Source of the DNA: Lichenostomus cassidix
Lineage: Eukaryota; Chordata; Aves; Passeriformes; Meliphagidae
Reading direction: 5' to 3'
Assembly: GCA_008360975.2 (NCBI GenBank)
Contig: CM039183.1
Span: 77,515,850-77,579,849 of the forward strand
DNA length: 64,000 bases
The position numbers were made by a program, and so were the translations under genes. Shown piece after piece: positions 24,701 through 38,720 of this stretch (the stretch's first letter is position 1; each line of letters starts with the position of its first letter). Below the pieces are notes generated by a model, which saw only the letters and a list, made by a program, of their open reading frames with translations, searched no databases and was not told where the DNA came from.

Positions 24701-27700
24701 CAGGTAATACCTCTAATGCAAAGCCAATTGCAGATGAGCCCCATACATCACTGATGAGTAAAGCAAACTGGCTTAGCCATAGCACTGAAATGCTGCAGTG
24801 TGTCATGGAATGTGCAGACCCTGCAAGCATTCATTTTGGGTCTATGCTACTTAACTTCCACCATTTCAGAGGCAATTATTTTTTTTCATAAATCCTTTCT
24901 GAGTTAGTCAGTGAGATAAGTCTTATCCTTGCAGAACACTGAGCTCAGCAACACTCAGAATATTGAAAAACCAAGAAATATAGCTCTGCAGTGCACAGCC
25001 ACGCTGCCTTTACTCCGCTTCCTTCCTGTCCCATTAAGGCCAGCTATATCCAGTGACAAGGTTTTGAAAGCACTTTATGGGTTTACAGATGGGAAATATA
25101 GTTATGATGTAATGCACACAAGATGGTTTAGCATGTGGTTTAGCACAGGCAGATTTTTCTGAAAGGCTAAAATGTTGAACATAAGGCAAACAGAGGTAGA
25201 TCCTGCTCAACCCTGTGCAAGGGAAAGCATAAATATATCTTCTATGGATATACTGAGTGTAGTGGCCAAGTTAGGCATATAACAATGGTTAAGGCTGTGA
25301 TTTTATTTCAGAGACACTAAATGTTTGAATTGTTCTTAAAAAAATACCACAAAAGGGCATACACTATGATAGCACAATCTTATTGCTGCATTAGAACATT
25401 TTGTTGTTGAATTTCTTAGAACCATTCTTTTCAACACAAGAGAAATGTTTACCTGAAGGGATGAATGTGCACATAGATATTCTAGAGCAAAGGTCTGAGA
25501 TACTGCACTAGCAGGATGACTGTAAAAGATACTTATGGACTGTGTTCACCTATATTTTTTTACTGTGAGATAAATAGCAGAAAGAAATAGAGTGATGATA
25601 TTAAACAACACATTAAACTGTGTTGTCAACTAGTCCTTAGAGCATCCAAGGATATATGTTTTTGCAGTTATTTATATAATTTAAGAAAAAACCCAACTCA
25701 CTGACTGCAGAAAAAGTTGCTTCAAGTTACCTGGCACTTAAAACTTTTGTACTGGGGCCATAATTTCAGCACTGTCAGACAAGTTTCAGGCTTCTCCACT
25801 CTGTCTAGCTCCACTGCCTTTTGTTCTGGCAGAGAGCATCCTGCTGGCAGGTGCAGGAGGCTCTGAGCTTGTGCAGCCTCAGGGGTGGTGAATGGCAAAG
25901 GCTGGCACCCACTCTTCCTGCTGACACCCGTTGTTCATAGTTCCCCCTGCCACCTGCATCATTAATGTACCAGTATCTTTGAAGAAACAAAGATGAGCAG
26001 AGGTATTGAATGTGCATAAATATTCATGTATTTCTATCAATTCAGCAGTTACATGAGGGGATCCTGCACCCTTTGGCAGCCTGGGGGTGGTGGGGATTAC
26101 TGCATGCATCTGGAAATGTCCAAGACTGGGGGTGCCAGTGTGCACCTCCTCCTTTTTCTCATCAACAGGTACCAATGCCTTCCTTGGTTTCCTGGAGCAA
26201 TGGGAGGCAGCAAAATGGGAAGCCTTCAGAAGACAGTAAGGATAGAGACACATTGCAGATAGCTTGTTTGGAGGGGGAGCCTGATGAAAGCACCAGGAAG
26301 GGAGGGCAGCTGTAGAAAAGTCAGTCAGCAGAAGACTCCTGTGTTCACTGCAGTCTGCTTTGAGGCAGGATTGAATTTACCTTTGCCAACCTCAAGCACA
26401 TACTTTAACTAATACATTCCCAAAAAACTGCAGAGCAGGACTATCTGTAGCTTCTCTTGTTAGCTTGTGCCCAATTTCTCACCATCCTGCTTGAAGGTTT
26501 TTCCAAATAATTATACTAAATCTTCTTTCTGAACAGCGAGCAGATTTCTGCTATGCTGGAAAGGAGAACACCTGAGCATAGCTTTCCCTTTTCAGCAGAT
26601 GATAACATCATAGTGTCCTGTTTTCTCAGTTACCAGTCTGCTCATATTCCCATTTTCTAGAAAAAATATTTTTCTCTTTCCCACATAAATTACTTGTGTA
26701 CACCTCTTCACATTTTTGGACGTCACTTCTGGACTCCCTCATTTCCCCATAATTCTACTCAATGACACCCTTCAGATGTCATGTACTATGTATGACTCCA
26801 AGAAGTCAGTGACCTCCACTTCAGAATTCTACAGTTATAAATGTGATCCCATCTTACCAATTTTTTAAAGTATATTCCTGAATAAAATTTCTCTTTTTTT
26901 TCATAATTTTATCCTATAACTCCATGTGGGTCCTTCCTGCAGTACTGACACTCAGCCAGATATGTCCCATTATACATGGAAGCCTTCTGCCTAAATTTAG
27001 CATTTTGTACTAAACTTTATTGAGTTTCATCTCACTGAGAACTACTTTACATTCCGGTCCTTCCTTGGGATTTCTCTTTACTCAGGTTGGTGTCATTCTC
27101 AAATCTGATGCTCACATGTTCTATTCCATCATCTCAGCTAATAAACACAATTTTGGAACTGCTAATAACTCTGACCCCTGTACAACCACACTTCAATGTC
27201 CTTGAAGAGTAACAGAGAATCTTTGATTAACGCTTGTGGAGAGGACTCCATCACATTGCCATACACCCACTTTTAATGATTGCATCTGCAGGGTATTTGT
27301 CTACTGCAGTTATAAGAACTTCACTAAAACCAGGATGAATCATACCAACCCTCTAAAGTCACAAGGCTGGCTACCCTGCCAAAGAAAAGAAGTAGGCTGG
27401 TCTGGTGGGATGCATTATTTACAGGTCTGTGCTGGCTGGTTTTATTCCCTCTTATCCTCTAGATCCATTCTTTCTGTGGATCGAAGTTGAACTGATGGGT
27501 ATGTGATTTCGTTGGTTCATTTTTTTCTGCTTTTTAGAGGTAAGTCTGTTGCTTTCCCTCTTGCAGTCCTCTTCATCAGACAGCTTGAATATATCTCTTG
27601 TAAAAACTCTTATTCTTTCTTTTCTTTCCTGTTCCTCTATCACCACCTTAGATGAAAGTTAGTAACTGAATGATTGACGTTAACTCTTTTTATGCCAAGA

Positions 27701-28339
27701 AAGCACACTGTATCTCAGCATTTTTGCATGAATTAATTTGCTTTTTCTTTTTTGAGGTGGTAGATCTGGACCTGCTCTTAATCCAATTAGCACATCTCTT
27801 TCTTGGTTCCCTTAATTTTGCTGTAGTCTTCACCTCACTTCTAACCATACCCTCTTTGATTTAAAGTCTGCTCCTTTTTTCCCATATTTTTCAGAATATC
27901 TATCTGATTTTCAACTCCCTAAAGAACTTCTGAGACAATTATATTTGTCTAATTCTCTTCTTTTTTTTCCTTTGCAATGGTCCAGCTTGCCACTTTGCTT
28001 TTCACATCATCTCCTTTAATAGTTGTCAGTCTCTGGCACATCTTTGTATTTAAAACAGTTGACTTTCTCTAGAAATTCTTCCCACCAATTTCCTAGTTTC
28101 TTAGTTTGCTTTTTTCATTCGATAACTAATTCTGCCAGTTTTCCCCTGCCAATTCTTTAGACTAATGAACTTTATTATGCAAAATCACTTTCATGGAAAT
28201 TCTCTTCCACTCTTCAGAAATTTTCATCTATTCTAAATTCCTCCCACTCAAAACCAAACTGACTAAAAACCTGAACTAACTAAAAACCTGAGATCCTCCC
28301 CTGGCAGCAGACTCTGCCTTACAGCCATTTTTTAGTTAG
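24701..28339. other. Unique non-coding sequence, pyrimidine-rich in its right half
   Basis: I see no recognisable gene or element. From about 26500 to 28200 the plus strand is rich in T and C, with many TTTC/CTTT words, strongest at about 27440-28060. A near-perfect 17-bp direct duplication lies at 28257-28290. Short frames at 25879-26315 overlap on both strands and look like chance. Confidence 0.5.
28257..28290 (+). repeat. 17-bp tandem duplication (two copies)
   Basis: Two adjacent 17-base units, aactgactaaaaacctg and aactaactaaaaacctg, differ at one position. This is a small local duplication with no evident function. Confidence 0.85.
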
Positions 28340-28418
28340 ATATCTGCCCATGGCAGTGGAGGTTGGACTAGGTGGTCTTTGAATGTCCCTTCCAGCCCAA
28401 TTAGCCTGTGATTCTGAC
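28340..28418 (+). mobile_element. CR1 LINE 3' tail fragment
   Basis: Only about 80 bases remain: 'tgcccatggcagtgg', then 'ggttggactaggtgg', 'gtcccttccagcccaa' and 'tgtgattctgac'. These are the standard last bases of an avian CR1. The shortness reflects extreme 5' truncation. Confidence 0.8.
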
Positions 28419-31400
28419 AAGACTGATGAGGACAAATAGTGGACCTTCTTTCTGACAAACGGTGTCCGTCAGCCTTGTTTCTTCTCTTTTAAAAAATTTT
28501 TTACATCTAACATACACAGTCTCAGAGATCAGATACAGTGTTAAATACAAATGTAACAATTCATGATTTTTTAAATATCTCTTTCAAAGGCAAATACCCA
28601 GAAAACATTAATCTGGACTGGAAAGGGCACGCTGGGATAGTCACCTGGAAATTATTTGTTTAGTACTGTACATAAACCGAATGGTCTCCATCTCAAAAAA
28701 AATTTAATTAATAAATTGCTCCAAAACCTCATTTCTCATTTCCATGTTACACTAAACTGATACAGTTTTAAAGTATTTAACAGTTATTTTTTTGCCTTTC
28801 AGAAGAGAGTGTTCTAGGTAGGATAAAGGCACAAATTGATTGACTTTTACAATCACATATTCATTATTCTAGCTCACTGCACAGGATTAAAAAGTGTTGA
28901 TATGGTCTGATTGCAGTGTATTTCCTTTTAAAAGTGGTGAGATTGTGCTTTTGTTAAAAACATACACACAGAGATAGAAATTGTGCTCACACCTGCAACT
29001 TCAATACCTTTGAATAATAATCAAGCCTTTAAGTTTCTCTTGTTTAGAAAGAAAATAGCTCAATGATTTATTTTTAAAAAAAGCCCACACAACATTTTAA
29101 GAACTGCTTCTACAGGTAAGTACAACATTCTATCCTGTCACTATTTGTTTCTGCTGTGATACTAATTTCTTTTACTTTCAGCTTTTACTGAGACACAATG
29201 GTCTCTACTAAGCCTTTGTGATGGCTGTGATTGAGCTGCTGCTTATGCACTGCTTTCAGCTCTCAGATATCTCACACATCTGCCAGCTGCAGGAATTGAT
29301 ACCAGAATCTCTGGAAATGCAATGGAAAACAGTTATGCAGCCTTGCAAGGAACACAAGTCTTCAGTGTTCCCTCTCTCAGTCCCAGGTTTCTCAAAGTAT
29401 TCTCAAACTTTCAGAAGCATGTGGACTGAAGTCCAATACCTTTTAGCCACTAGCATCTTTAAATGTCCACTGCCTGTAAAACAGCCTTTGTTGGAAAACA
29501 TATTTCTTTAGGAAGGTGGTATTTCATTTGTGAATATCATTTGAGGTGATCTTAACAGCATGAAATTCACCTTTCTGAGAGTACAATATTTTCTAAATTA
29601 CTATGGTAGATTTTGAAAACTACTGTGCAAAAACATTCTGGCTTCTCCATTTAGTTGTAGGCTGTTGGACAACTGAACAGGTCTGAACAGACCCTGGGCT
29701 GTTCAGAAATCGAGGTCTCTTTTTGTTCCCATCTATCCCTGAGCCCTCACCTGCCTTCAGGGAGAGATCACCTTTTCCCTTGAACCTACCAAGTGACCTG
29801 CTGTCTCTCTGGGGTCTTCTAGATGCTTTTGTGTTCTTGTTCATTTTGTTCCTTTCTTTTTGGTCCTACTTTTTTCCATACTATCATTTTTGATGTTTCA
29901 TATAAAAAGAAGGAATATTATTTCATTTCTAAGAATGAAATGTTCTCTGGGGGACAGAAGTCAGGGTTCCGTACTGGTGTTAATAACAAGCCTTTTCAGT
30001 TGTTATTTTATTCTGTCTTACACTAAAAGATACTAGAAGAAAAAGCATATAAAGGAAGGAGAGGGTCACATGTCTGATTCTGCCAGAAGGCTGGCAGCAA
30101 GTCTCAAATACCCTGTGTCCTAGGGAAAGCTTTCATGTCAACACCAGCCCACAGAAAGCTGCTCGCCCTTGCTCAGCCTGTCCTGCTTGCCTCCCTGTGT
30201 CATCTGCCCACGACCTTGTCAGCTTCCTGTTGTTACCCACCTTGAGACATCCTCTCCCATGTCTTCTGACCCAAACTGCCACTCTGCCAGTTCTCTCCTG
30301 ATCAGCCTCAGTGTGTCTCCATTGCTCCCCACTCTTTCCTTGTGAAGCCACTCCTTTGTTGATACACACATTCCTTATCCAATACACGTCCTCACCTCAA
30401 CTCCACAGATCTCTTTCCCCCTCAGTGTTTCTCACTCCCTGCTGCCAAGTCTCCAGTCCTAGTGTTGCTGCTTCTACACAGCTCTGTTTTACAGACCTAT
30501 CACTTAGACTGCCCTACCTGTATTTTGTTCTATATATTGTCTTTTTCACTGCAAAGTGTTTCTTCTGCAAGAAAAGACAGAATATAAATTCTTGGTTAGT
30601 CTATACACAGGATTAGTCCATCAGCAGTGTAACATTAATACTGCATCTCATGTCACAGGTTGAGTCTCAGCTGTCCCCTTGAACTCTTCCTCACTTCATG
30701 TGGAGTCTTCAGGGAAACAGGAGCTGTATACAGCTTTTGAAGTTTTCATTTGAACAATTTCTCATTCTTAATTCCAATGGCCTTGGAGACAGCTATGAAG
30801 AGAAAGAAACACACAGCTGCCAAGAACATGTTAATTGCATGCACCTCTCTATCTGCAGTGAAGGAGCCATGATATTAAATGCACCAATAAAAATCCCAGT
30901 GGGTGAGTTATCTTTTTCCAAAAGTGACTGGCAAATAATACATTCCTTCAAGGCTCATGGTTATGGTATTAAGGGGTAATAATCCCCCATTTCCCAGGCT
31001 TTCCGTTTTGCCAAGGCTCTCATTTTTGGCCTAGCAAGGGGGTCTGATGGAAGATGCCTCCTCTAGGGGCAATGAAGACCTTCTGTTTGCAGTCCTCAGC
31101 AGTCTCCCCCTTATGGCTGCAGAAGGGTCATTTTGAAGTGGTTGGGGAATACGCTGAAAGAAATGCAGAATCTGCTACTCTTAACATAGCTGTGGTAAGC
31201 TTTCAGTTGGAAAGAAAGCTGAGCTGTTTTTCTGGTTACAGCAAGGATAAATAACTCTGAGGGTTGCTCCATGTGTCTTAGGGGTACAAAATTTATTATC
31301 ACGAGATCACAAGTAACTCATATTAATTCTAGTAAAGGGTTGCCAGCACTCAGACATGGTTTAAAAGGCAGCCTGGTGTTAGGGGAGCATTTCTTTCAGG

Positions 31401-33559
31401 AGAAAGAGTATTAGCCTCAGAACATTTATTGCAGTCACTTGCAATGTCCCCTCAGTGACACTGGCATGGCTACAGCCTTCAGTGTAACAGATGGCAGAAG
31501 CATTTGCAGCCCAGTGCAATGCTTTTTGGAGGATGTCAGAAGGGATCCTGCTCCAGCCATCACATGCAGAATAGGGAGTTAATTGCCAGCATGGAAAAGG
31601 AGTGGAGGACATCTGCAGGAATGCTGGTAGCCGGGGCAAGTTACCATGAGGTGTCCATTGGAACATGAGTGTGACGAGAGCAACAAATGGGGAAGTTAAA
31701 GCAGCATCACAAAAGCTGGGGCTGTAATTTTTTTGCAAGAAACTCACATTGACTTTCAAAATTGTAGAATGTATGAAAAATGGGGAGAAAAAAGAAAGTA
31801 GAAGATTGCTTCCCAGTATTATCCTGTGGTTTTAATTTTATTTTTAGATTTATCTCCTATAATTTGGATTTCTGACCAATGGTTTTAGAAGTTGTGAGAG
31901 CTCATACTCTGAGGCTGTTGTAAGGTTTGCACAAAGGTCCTAGGCAAACACAGCTGCACATGCATTGGAGATGGAAAGCAGGAGTGAAACATCCAGTGGT
32001 CTGAGTTGAGAGGTACAATTGCTGTATGAACGACAGAACACCACTGGCTTCCACAGTTTTTTCTTTTACATCCTTTGCATGGCTCTGTGGAAATGTACTA
32101 CTAATCAGTCTTCATCGATTGAGAATAGTTAGGCCATTAAACAGATTTAATTGCAAGAAAGTTAGAATTACCAGAGAAGTCCAAGTGTGTTTGATCAGCA
32201 AATCCAAAGAAACATGAACAGAAATTATATTTTCTTCATCACCTTTGAAAATCCCAGTCAATAGGAAGATGCTGAAGATAGCCCAGCATCTTGCCATTAG
32301 AGACAGATGGTTAGAAGAACCTGTATCCTGTCAACAATGTCATCATCTTCTGTGTAAGACAGCCAGTCCAGCTGGAACAGTTGCCTCCAATTAAAGTGGA
32401 ATAGAAGAGCAGCATCTCACAATTGGAAAATGCCTCATTTAACCAGGCTCAGACAGGAGGTTGTTATTGTGATGAAAATATATGTGTTTATGTTTAGCCA
32501 TTTGAAAATGACCTACACCTTCTCAATCTTCAATAAAGAAATCAGTGCAAAATCCCTGGGATTTACAAGAAAAAAAAAAAAAAGTGGTTTAACTGCATAT
32601 AACACATAATAACAATTACCTGAGCATTGATTTTGTTTAATTGCATACAGCCTGATTTGAAATATTAAATCCTCACAGGCTTCATTTGAAAATGAGATAG
32701 ATACATGTGATAATGTGGTAAAAATGAACCACAGTTACCTTAGCAAATAATTAACTGTAGATTCTGTTATGAATAAATTTACAAGGATAACTGGATTAGA
32801 AAACCTCAGCACTAAAAGTTAAAGCACATATGCTGGAGTATAATTGAGAGTCCTGCATGTTGCACTAATGCAGTTTTTTTGCTTTCAGATAAGTAATTTG
32901 TGCTAAGTGTTGTACTATAATATTGCTAGATCACAAAGTCAAGTTCTAAGCTTAAATGGACCTTGGGCAGAATGTCAACAGAAATGACATCAGGAGAGCT
33001 TGATTACTGTCCTTAAAATGTAATATTTCACAGCTCTGACAAGTGAACTGCCACTGTACACAAAGTCAAGTATTACACTGACTTAGTGTGATAGATTTTA
33101 TCCTGTGGGGGAAAATAATTGGATTTCCATAAACCTTAAAGAAGGAAGAGGTGCTGGATTTATATAAATCTCTTGAGATTGCTAAAGACAGAGTTTCTGT
33201 CTGTGAAATACACAATACAAATTTGTCAAGGAGGAATGGAGGCAGAGCTATTTCATAGATTGTTCTAGAATGAAGTTGTGTTAAAACTCTTTTGCAAAAG
33301 CCTTGAATTTTCTTTCAATAAATAATGTTTTGCACTGCTATATGTAATGTTGTTCATAAGTTTTGGCTGGTTTACGTGAACCTTAGATCCTAATGACTAT
33401 GCATAGATCTTAAAAACTGCATGTCTTCTCCCTCCTTTTTCCTCGAGGTGAATATATTGGTGAGGAAGTGAGTAGGTTAGAAGGTGAGCAAAGTTGAGAA
33501 GGAAATATATTCTGAAACTAATCCTAGGATCTGCTGCACACTGAGTAGGAGATAGCAGG
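28419..33559. other. Unique non-coding sequence, no gene recognised
   Basis: This is AT-rich unique DNA with A-runs at 32570-32584. The block at about 32595-32960 is rich in TAAT and AATTA words without repeat structure and could be a conserved non-coding element. A 3' splice-like site before a 97-codon frame at 29218-29511 was seen, but no donor supports it. No transposable element could be named. Confidence 0.5.
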
Positions 33560-33733
33560 TTGTGCAGAGAAGCTGTGGGGTCCTCACCACGGGGAACATT
33601 CAGTGCACAGTTGGATGTGGCTCTGAGCATCCTGGTCTAGTGAAATGTGTCCCTGCCTGTGGCTGGGGGTTTGGAACAACATGATCTTTAAGGTCCTTTC
33701 CAACTCAAGCCTTTCTATGATTCTATGAATATA
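33560..33733 (+). mobile_element. 5'-truncated CR1 LINE fragment
   Basis: Landmarks in order are 'gagaagctgtggggtcc', 'cagttggatgtggctctgag', 'cctggtctagtg', 'tgatctttaaggtcctttcc' and a terminus of two tandem TTCTATGA-type units at 33713-33728. This is the same CR1 3' end type as the minus-strand copy at 37.99 kb. It is non-coding and inactive. Confidence 0.88.
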
Positions 33734-34294
33734 TGAGTCACATCATACCTAAGGGTATGTGTTGTTTCTAGCCAGTTCTTTTAGCTTTTGTCTCTAGCAG
33801 TATCAACCTGATCTCTACACTAATCTCAACCCATGGATTTTTCTTTTCGATTTTAGTTCAAAACAATTGAAACAACAATTCTAAAACAATTAAAAATGGG
33901 ATGTATCTAATAAGACAACAAAGGGAATATCAGTTTTTACATGCATTGGGACAAATCCTTCTTTTCCTATTCACATACAAGACTCTGCTAAACATGATGA
34001 AGAAGGGTTGCCTTAAAGCATTATAGTATAAGAAGGGTGATTGAACTCCCCCACTGATCTTTTATCCAAGTCATGAATATGACCTCAAGAGGTGTTGTGT
34101 ACAATATGAAATAGTTATACACAGAGTGGGTGTCATTCCTCAGTAACAGTCCAAAGTCCAGCAGCAGCACTCATCTCTTGGAGAATTTAGCAGAGGGTAA
34201 AGCGCCAAAAAAAATGTTGATCAGAGCCTGTAAAGGATGGGCTGGACCTAACTCAGGGGGATCTTTGCAATGTATATGAACACCTGATGGGAAA
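33734..34294. other. Short unique spacer between CR1 copies
   Basis: This is non-repetitive AT-rich DNA between two plus-strand CR1 fragments. I see no gene, motif or repeat worth naming. Confidence 0.5.
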
Positions 34295-34570
34295 GTGAGA
34301 AGAGTGAGCCAGGATCTTTTCAGTGGTATACAATGCCTTGACTGAGGGCAATGTGCACAAAACTGAAACAAAAATAAAAATAGTATTGTTACTGTGAAGT
34401 TGACCAGGCACCAGCACAGGTTGTCAGGAGAGGTTGTATAGTCTCTGTGCTTGGAGATACTCAAAATCCACCTGGATATGGTCCTGGGCAACTAGGTCTG
34501 GCTGACCCTGCTGGAGATAGGGATGGACCAGAGGTGCCTGTCAGCTCCAGCCACTCCATGGTACAGTGCT
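34295..34570 (+). mobile_element. Diverged CR1 LINE fragment
   Basis: The order of blocks matches the CR1 3' region: 'tcttttcagtggtatacaat', 'gggcaatgtgcacaaaactg', 'tgttactgtgaagttgacc', 'caccagcacaggttg', then 'cttggagatactcaaaatcc', 'gtcctgggcaac' and a decayed 'ggatggaccagaggtgcc' end. Divergence is higher than in the 37.99 kb copy, which suggests an older insertion. The terminal tandem repeat can no longer be seen. Confidence 0.8.
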
Positions 34571-37500
34571 TGTCACCCACACTCAGGCAGACAGAGACAA
34601 GGATGCATCCACATCCCCAGCATTTACCTGTGGCTTCTGCGTGCAGTGTGTTCTGCCCCTGAGGCCCCAGGAAACAATTACTGGTTTTCATGTTGGATGC
34701 AGGAGAGATTTACATTAAAGTGTCCACAACATTATGAGGGCTGCCTGCTACTGGATTAAGGTGTGATCAGACAGGCTGGAAGGTGCTGTCTTTTGGGTTA
34801 GAGCTCCATACACAGCAAGACTTCAACACTCTCAAACCTGCAGGTAGTTTTGGGCAAACAGCTAAGGAAGAGGTGGTGACATTTTCTGTGTTTTCAAGGT
34901 AAAGTGATCCCAGGTCTGTTGACAGGGCTGGTCAAAGGGGAAGGCTGTGCTCATCACTAAGCACAGTCCTACAGAGGATTTATGGGAAATACTCCCAGGG
35001 AACAGCACCAAGGCAGAGAAGACATGACCTCAGAAACTCACTGCAAATTTGCTGAGCAGAAATTGCTCTGATAGTTGCATTATAGCACTGCTGTGAAATG
35101 GGATGAAATGAGTATCTGAAATCAATTATAGATCAATTCATTCAAAGAGTCTAAGTTTTTTATTTCTACCTTTGATCATCTTTACATCTGTTTAGCATGG
35201 ACTACCTGCACTTTGAAAGCTGATTTGGACAAGAAAAAAAATTAGAAACTATTAAAGCAAAACATCCTGAAACTTCTTTTCTGAAATGTTCAGAAATGGC
35301 TTTATTTATCAAAGAAAGAACCCCTCCTGCTCACACTTTCCCACTCAATAACTTGGCATTTTCAGTGGAGAGCATTTAATCACAAAACTCATGACAGAGA
35401 AAGAGCCTTTTCAAATGGAGCGAACACCTGAGAGTGACAGGAGCTGGTGAGTTAATAGGAGACCATATGGGGGTCAGCGTTGCAATTTTGCAGTTGATGC
35501 GTGTTTGGTTTTGTTAGGCTGGAAAAATCGAGCAGATGCTAACATGCTTTTGCACATTTTTTTGCCAGCCTCCTTGGGAAAAACAAGGAGAGACTCGTGG
35601 GCTCCTGGCAGGGCAATGATAGTATTGCAGAAAGTGCAGTTGAGATATAAAGGCAGAAATCTTTCCCTTTAACATCCTCGTTGTGCCCTTTCAAGGCTAG
35701 GGGTGGAGGGAGCACTTCTTTTGACAAGCTGACCTGCCAGTAAACAGATTTGGTTTGTTGGTTACCATTTAGCTGTACTAGAATTCAAATGTGCTGGGTG
35801 CTTTCCAAAGGTGACCCTGCAGACCCCTAGAATGTTATTGTAGCTTCAGATATATTTGTGTCCAGTAGAAAATGCCTTAAGATCACAACTTTAAATATTG
35901 CTATATAGTGCATATCACTGAACAGATGTCAGAAGACAATTATCCACCTGAACCAGATGGCCAGCTAAAAGAGAGGCTCCTATTTATTAGATTCTTAATT
36001 ATTTTTTTTCCTTAGTGTTTAATGAGCACAGTAGGGGAAGAAGTGGTAAAATGAAAAGGTCTGATAGAATCAAGGCTTTCTGGTTACAGGAAGTTCTCTG
36101 GCTTGATTTTGTAATGAGTCTGTTCTTTCCCAGAGGTACATATTAGGATCATTTCTGTAAGACTAGGCTGATGAATAAGCAGATGTTTTTGTTTTGCACT
36201 TGGCTTTGAATTAATCTCTTGTACCATGCAGAGAGCTGTCAGAGTTTCCACAGTTAAGAACTACTTCCAGCATGGCTAAATCAAAGGCAATCTTCTGTCG
36301 CTGGAGGAAAACCATGACTCTAGAATGCTTGTCCCACCTTGTGATATCAGCCCCCACTTTCTTCCTGCTCTCTGTTCAAAACAAACATAGCGTCTGCTGG
36401 AAGTTTTCCTGCTTTTGGACTAATCCACTTCTGGTGTGGAGAATCCAAATTTCTTTTCAAGCAAGAGCACATGTGCACCATGTACACCCAGGATGCACAA
36501 CGTTTTGTATCTGAAGGAAAGGTGGGAGATTTAACTATGAGTAAAGGCTCAACGCAACAGTTGTGAATATAATAATAGAGAGAAAAATACAGCTTTTTCA
36601 TGGTACTGTTCTTGTTTGTTTAAAAATATGAAGCAGTGTATCCGCACTTACACATTAAGTAAATTTAAATTTCATGGTGAAAATGTAGACAGTAGTCAAT
36701 AAATACCAGTCCAAGTGATATGTAAGCCACAAATCTAATAATAATGAATATTTTATGGACATTGGCTGGTAAAACGATCAGGTGTTTGCATATCTCAAAT
36801 GCTAGAAAGAACAGAGTGCCTGATGTTACCAAGCAGGGCTGCAGAAGTTAATCCTGTTCACACTGTGAGGAGCTGTTAAGGAATGATTGCAAGGGTATCT
36901 AAAAGCATATAAAATAACGCTAAGGCATCCCAGCTGAATCTGCTGCCTTACAGCATTAAGCAGACGCAGCTCTGTTGCCATCGTTAGTGAAGGAAATGCC
37001 ATGTCTGAACATGCTGCTGGAAACCTGAGAGTCTCACAATTCTGAAAGGCCCATTTGCAAGGGCTGTAATGTAACAAGAAGAGAGTTGTCAGTCACTCAC
37101 AACATCATCCATTACATGGAACATCTACTCACAGCTTTCTTTATGATTATTTTTTATGGTTTTTTTTACACCTACTGTAATAAACTTCTCATTTTTCTTG
37201 TCTGAAGGATATTCAGAACTCACAAATTAAGCATCACCTCAAAAACAGGGAAAATAAATGAGAGCACTACTAAATGCTTAGGCTTGAAATAATGAGATTT
37301 TCCTTTTCTTTCATTCATTTAAATAATGGAGGGAGGTTTTATACTGGGAAAATGTCATTTTACCCCACTATGACAATTGTAAACTCTGACACATTATTGT
37401 TTGGTCCAAGAACATGAGTTTTCAGAAGCTGCTGGTCCAGAAGTGACAGGTACTTTTTAAGGAGTTCTTCAGTTTTCTGACAGGATCACCAGAAAAAAGG

Positions 37501-37986
37501 AACCTGAAATCAAGGTGGGCTTCAGCTGCTTCCTGACATTTGCAGCGCTGCCCCATGGTGGGACTTCCCTCTGGTGGGAGCATAGAGCTGATGGGAGCAG
37601 TAAAGAAGTGCTGACTGTCAAAGTATCTCTTTATTTACCTTTCCCTACAAATAAGGGGTGTCTTAGACTCTGCTACACAGCATGCCCTGAAAGATGTGGG
37701 GTAGACATTGAAATATGAGCACTTGGTTGCTGTGGGGCTCAAGACATGGATGCTGCTGCACTCTACATCTGATCTCCTGAAAGCCCTGCATGTGCACCTA
37801 CGCTGAATTGTTACACTCCCAACGGCCACTGGACTTTTATCAAAGCAAAGTCTTTTCCCTGAATACTGTCATATATGACAAGCACCAATCCAGAACCACC
37901 TTCTGATCATCTGCGGCTCCCTCTGATGGTAGAAAGAGGAATACTAACATGAAATTCTGGTGAGCCTCTCAAACCACAGCAGGTTT
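34571..37986. other. Unique non-coding sequence, no gene recognised
   Basis: This is mixed-composition unique DNA with only short chance frames. An AT-rich portion at about 36600-36800 contains several AATAAT/TAATAA words. I see no repeats or regulatory signals I can support. Confidence 0.5.
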
Positions 37987-38720
37987 TATAGAATCATGGA
38001 ATGTTTTTGGTTGGAAGGGACCATAAAAATCATTTAGTTCCCACCCCTCCACCACGGACAGGGATACCTTCCACCAGCTTGGACAAAGCCCCATTCTTCA
38101 ACACCTTGAACACTTCTAGGGATGGGGCATCCACAGCTTCTCTGGGCGGCCTGTTCCAGTGCCTCATCAACCTTATAGTTAAAAAGCCTTCCTAATACCT
38201 AATGAAAATCTGCCCATTTTCCATTTAAAGCAATTACCTGTTGTCCCATCACTACATGCCCCTGTAAAATGTCCCTCTCTAGCAGTCCTGCAGGCTGCCC
38301 CTGAGGCACTGGGAGGTGTTATAGGGTGTCCAGAGAGCATTTTCTTTTCCAGGCAGAACAACCCCAGCTCTCTCAGCCTGTCCCTGCAAGAGAGATGCTT
38401 TAATTATCTTTGTGACCCTCCTCTGGATCTGCTCCAGCAGGATGTCCTTCTTATGTTGTCATGACCCCAGAGTGGGACTCAGTGCTCCAGGTGGGGTCTC
38501 ACAAGAGTGAAGTAAAGGGGAAGAATCCCATCCCATCCCCAAACTGGTCACAGTTCTTTTGATGCAGCCCAGGATATAGTTGCCTTCCTGGCCTGCAAGC
38601 ACACATAGCAGGGGCATGCTGAGCTTCTTGTCCACCAACAACCCAAAGTCATTCTCCTCAGGTGTTCTCTCAGCACATATTGTCTGCCCAGATTGTGTCT
38701 GTGCTTGTGTTTCAGCAAGA
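37987..38720 (-). mobile_element. CR1 LINE, best-preserved copy, with ORF2 C-terminal remnant
   Basis: On the minus strand the element ends with 'ttccaaccaaaaacattcc' and 'atgattctata' at 37987, the usual CR1 terminus. Moving upstream, 'cactggaacaggccgcccag' and 'cacaaagataattaaagc' follow. From about 38680 down to 38460 the minus-strand frame encodes PEENDFGLLVDKKLSM followed by NYILGCIKRTVTS, the C-terminus of the CR1 reverse transcriptase. The conserved order and intact terminus make this the clearest CR1 in the window. It is truncated at the 5' end and cannot be autonomous. Confidence 0.93.
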
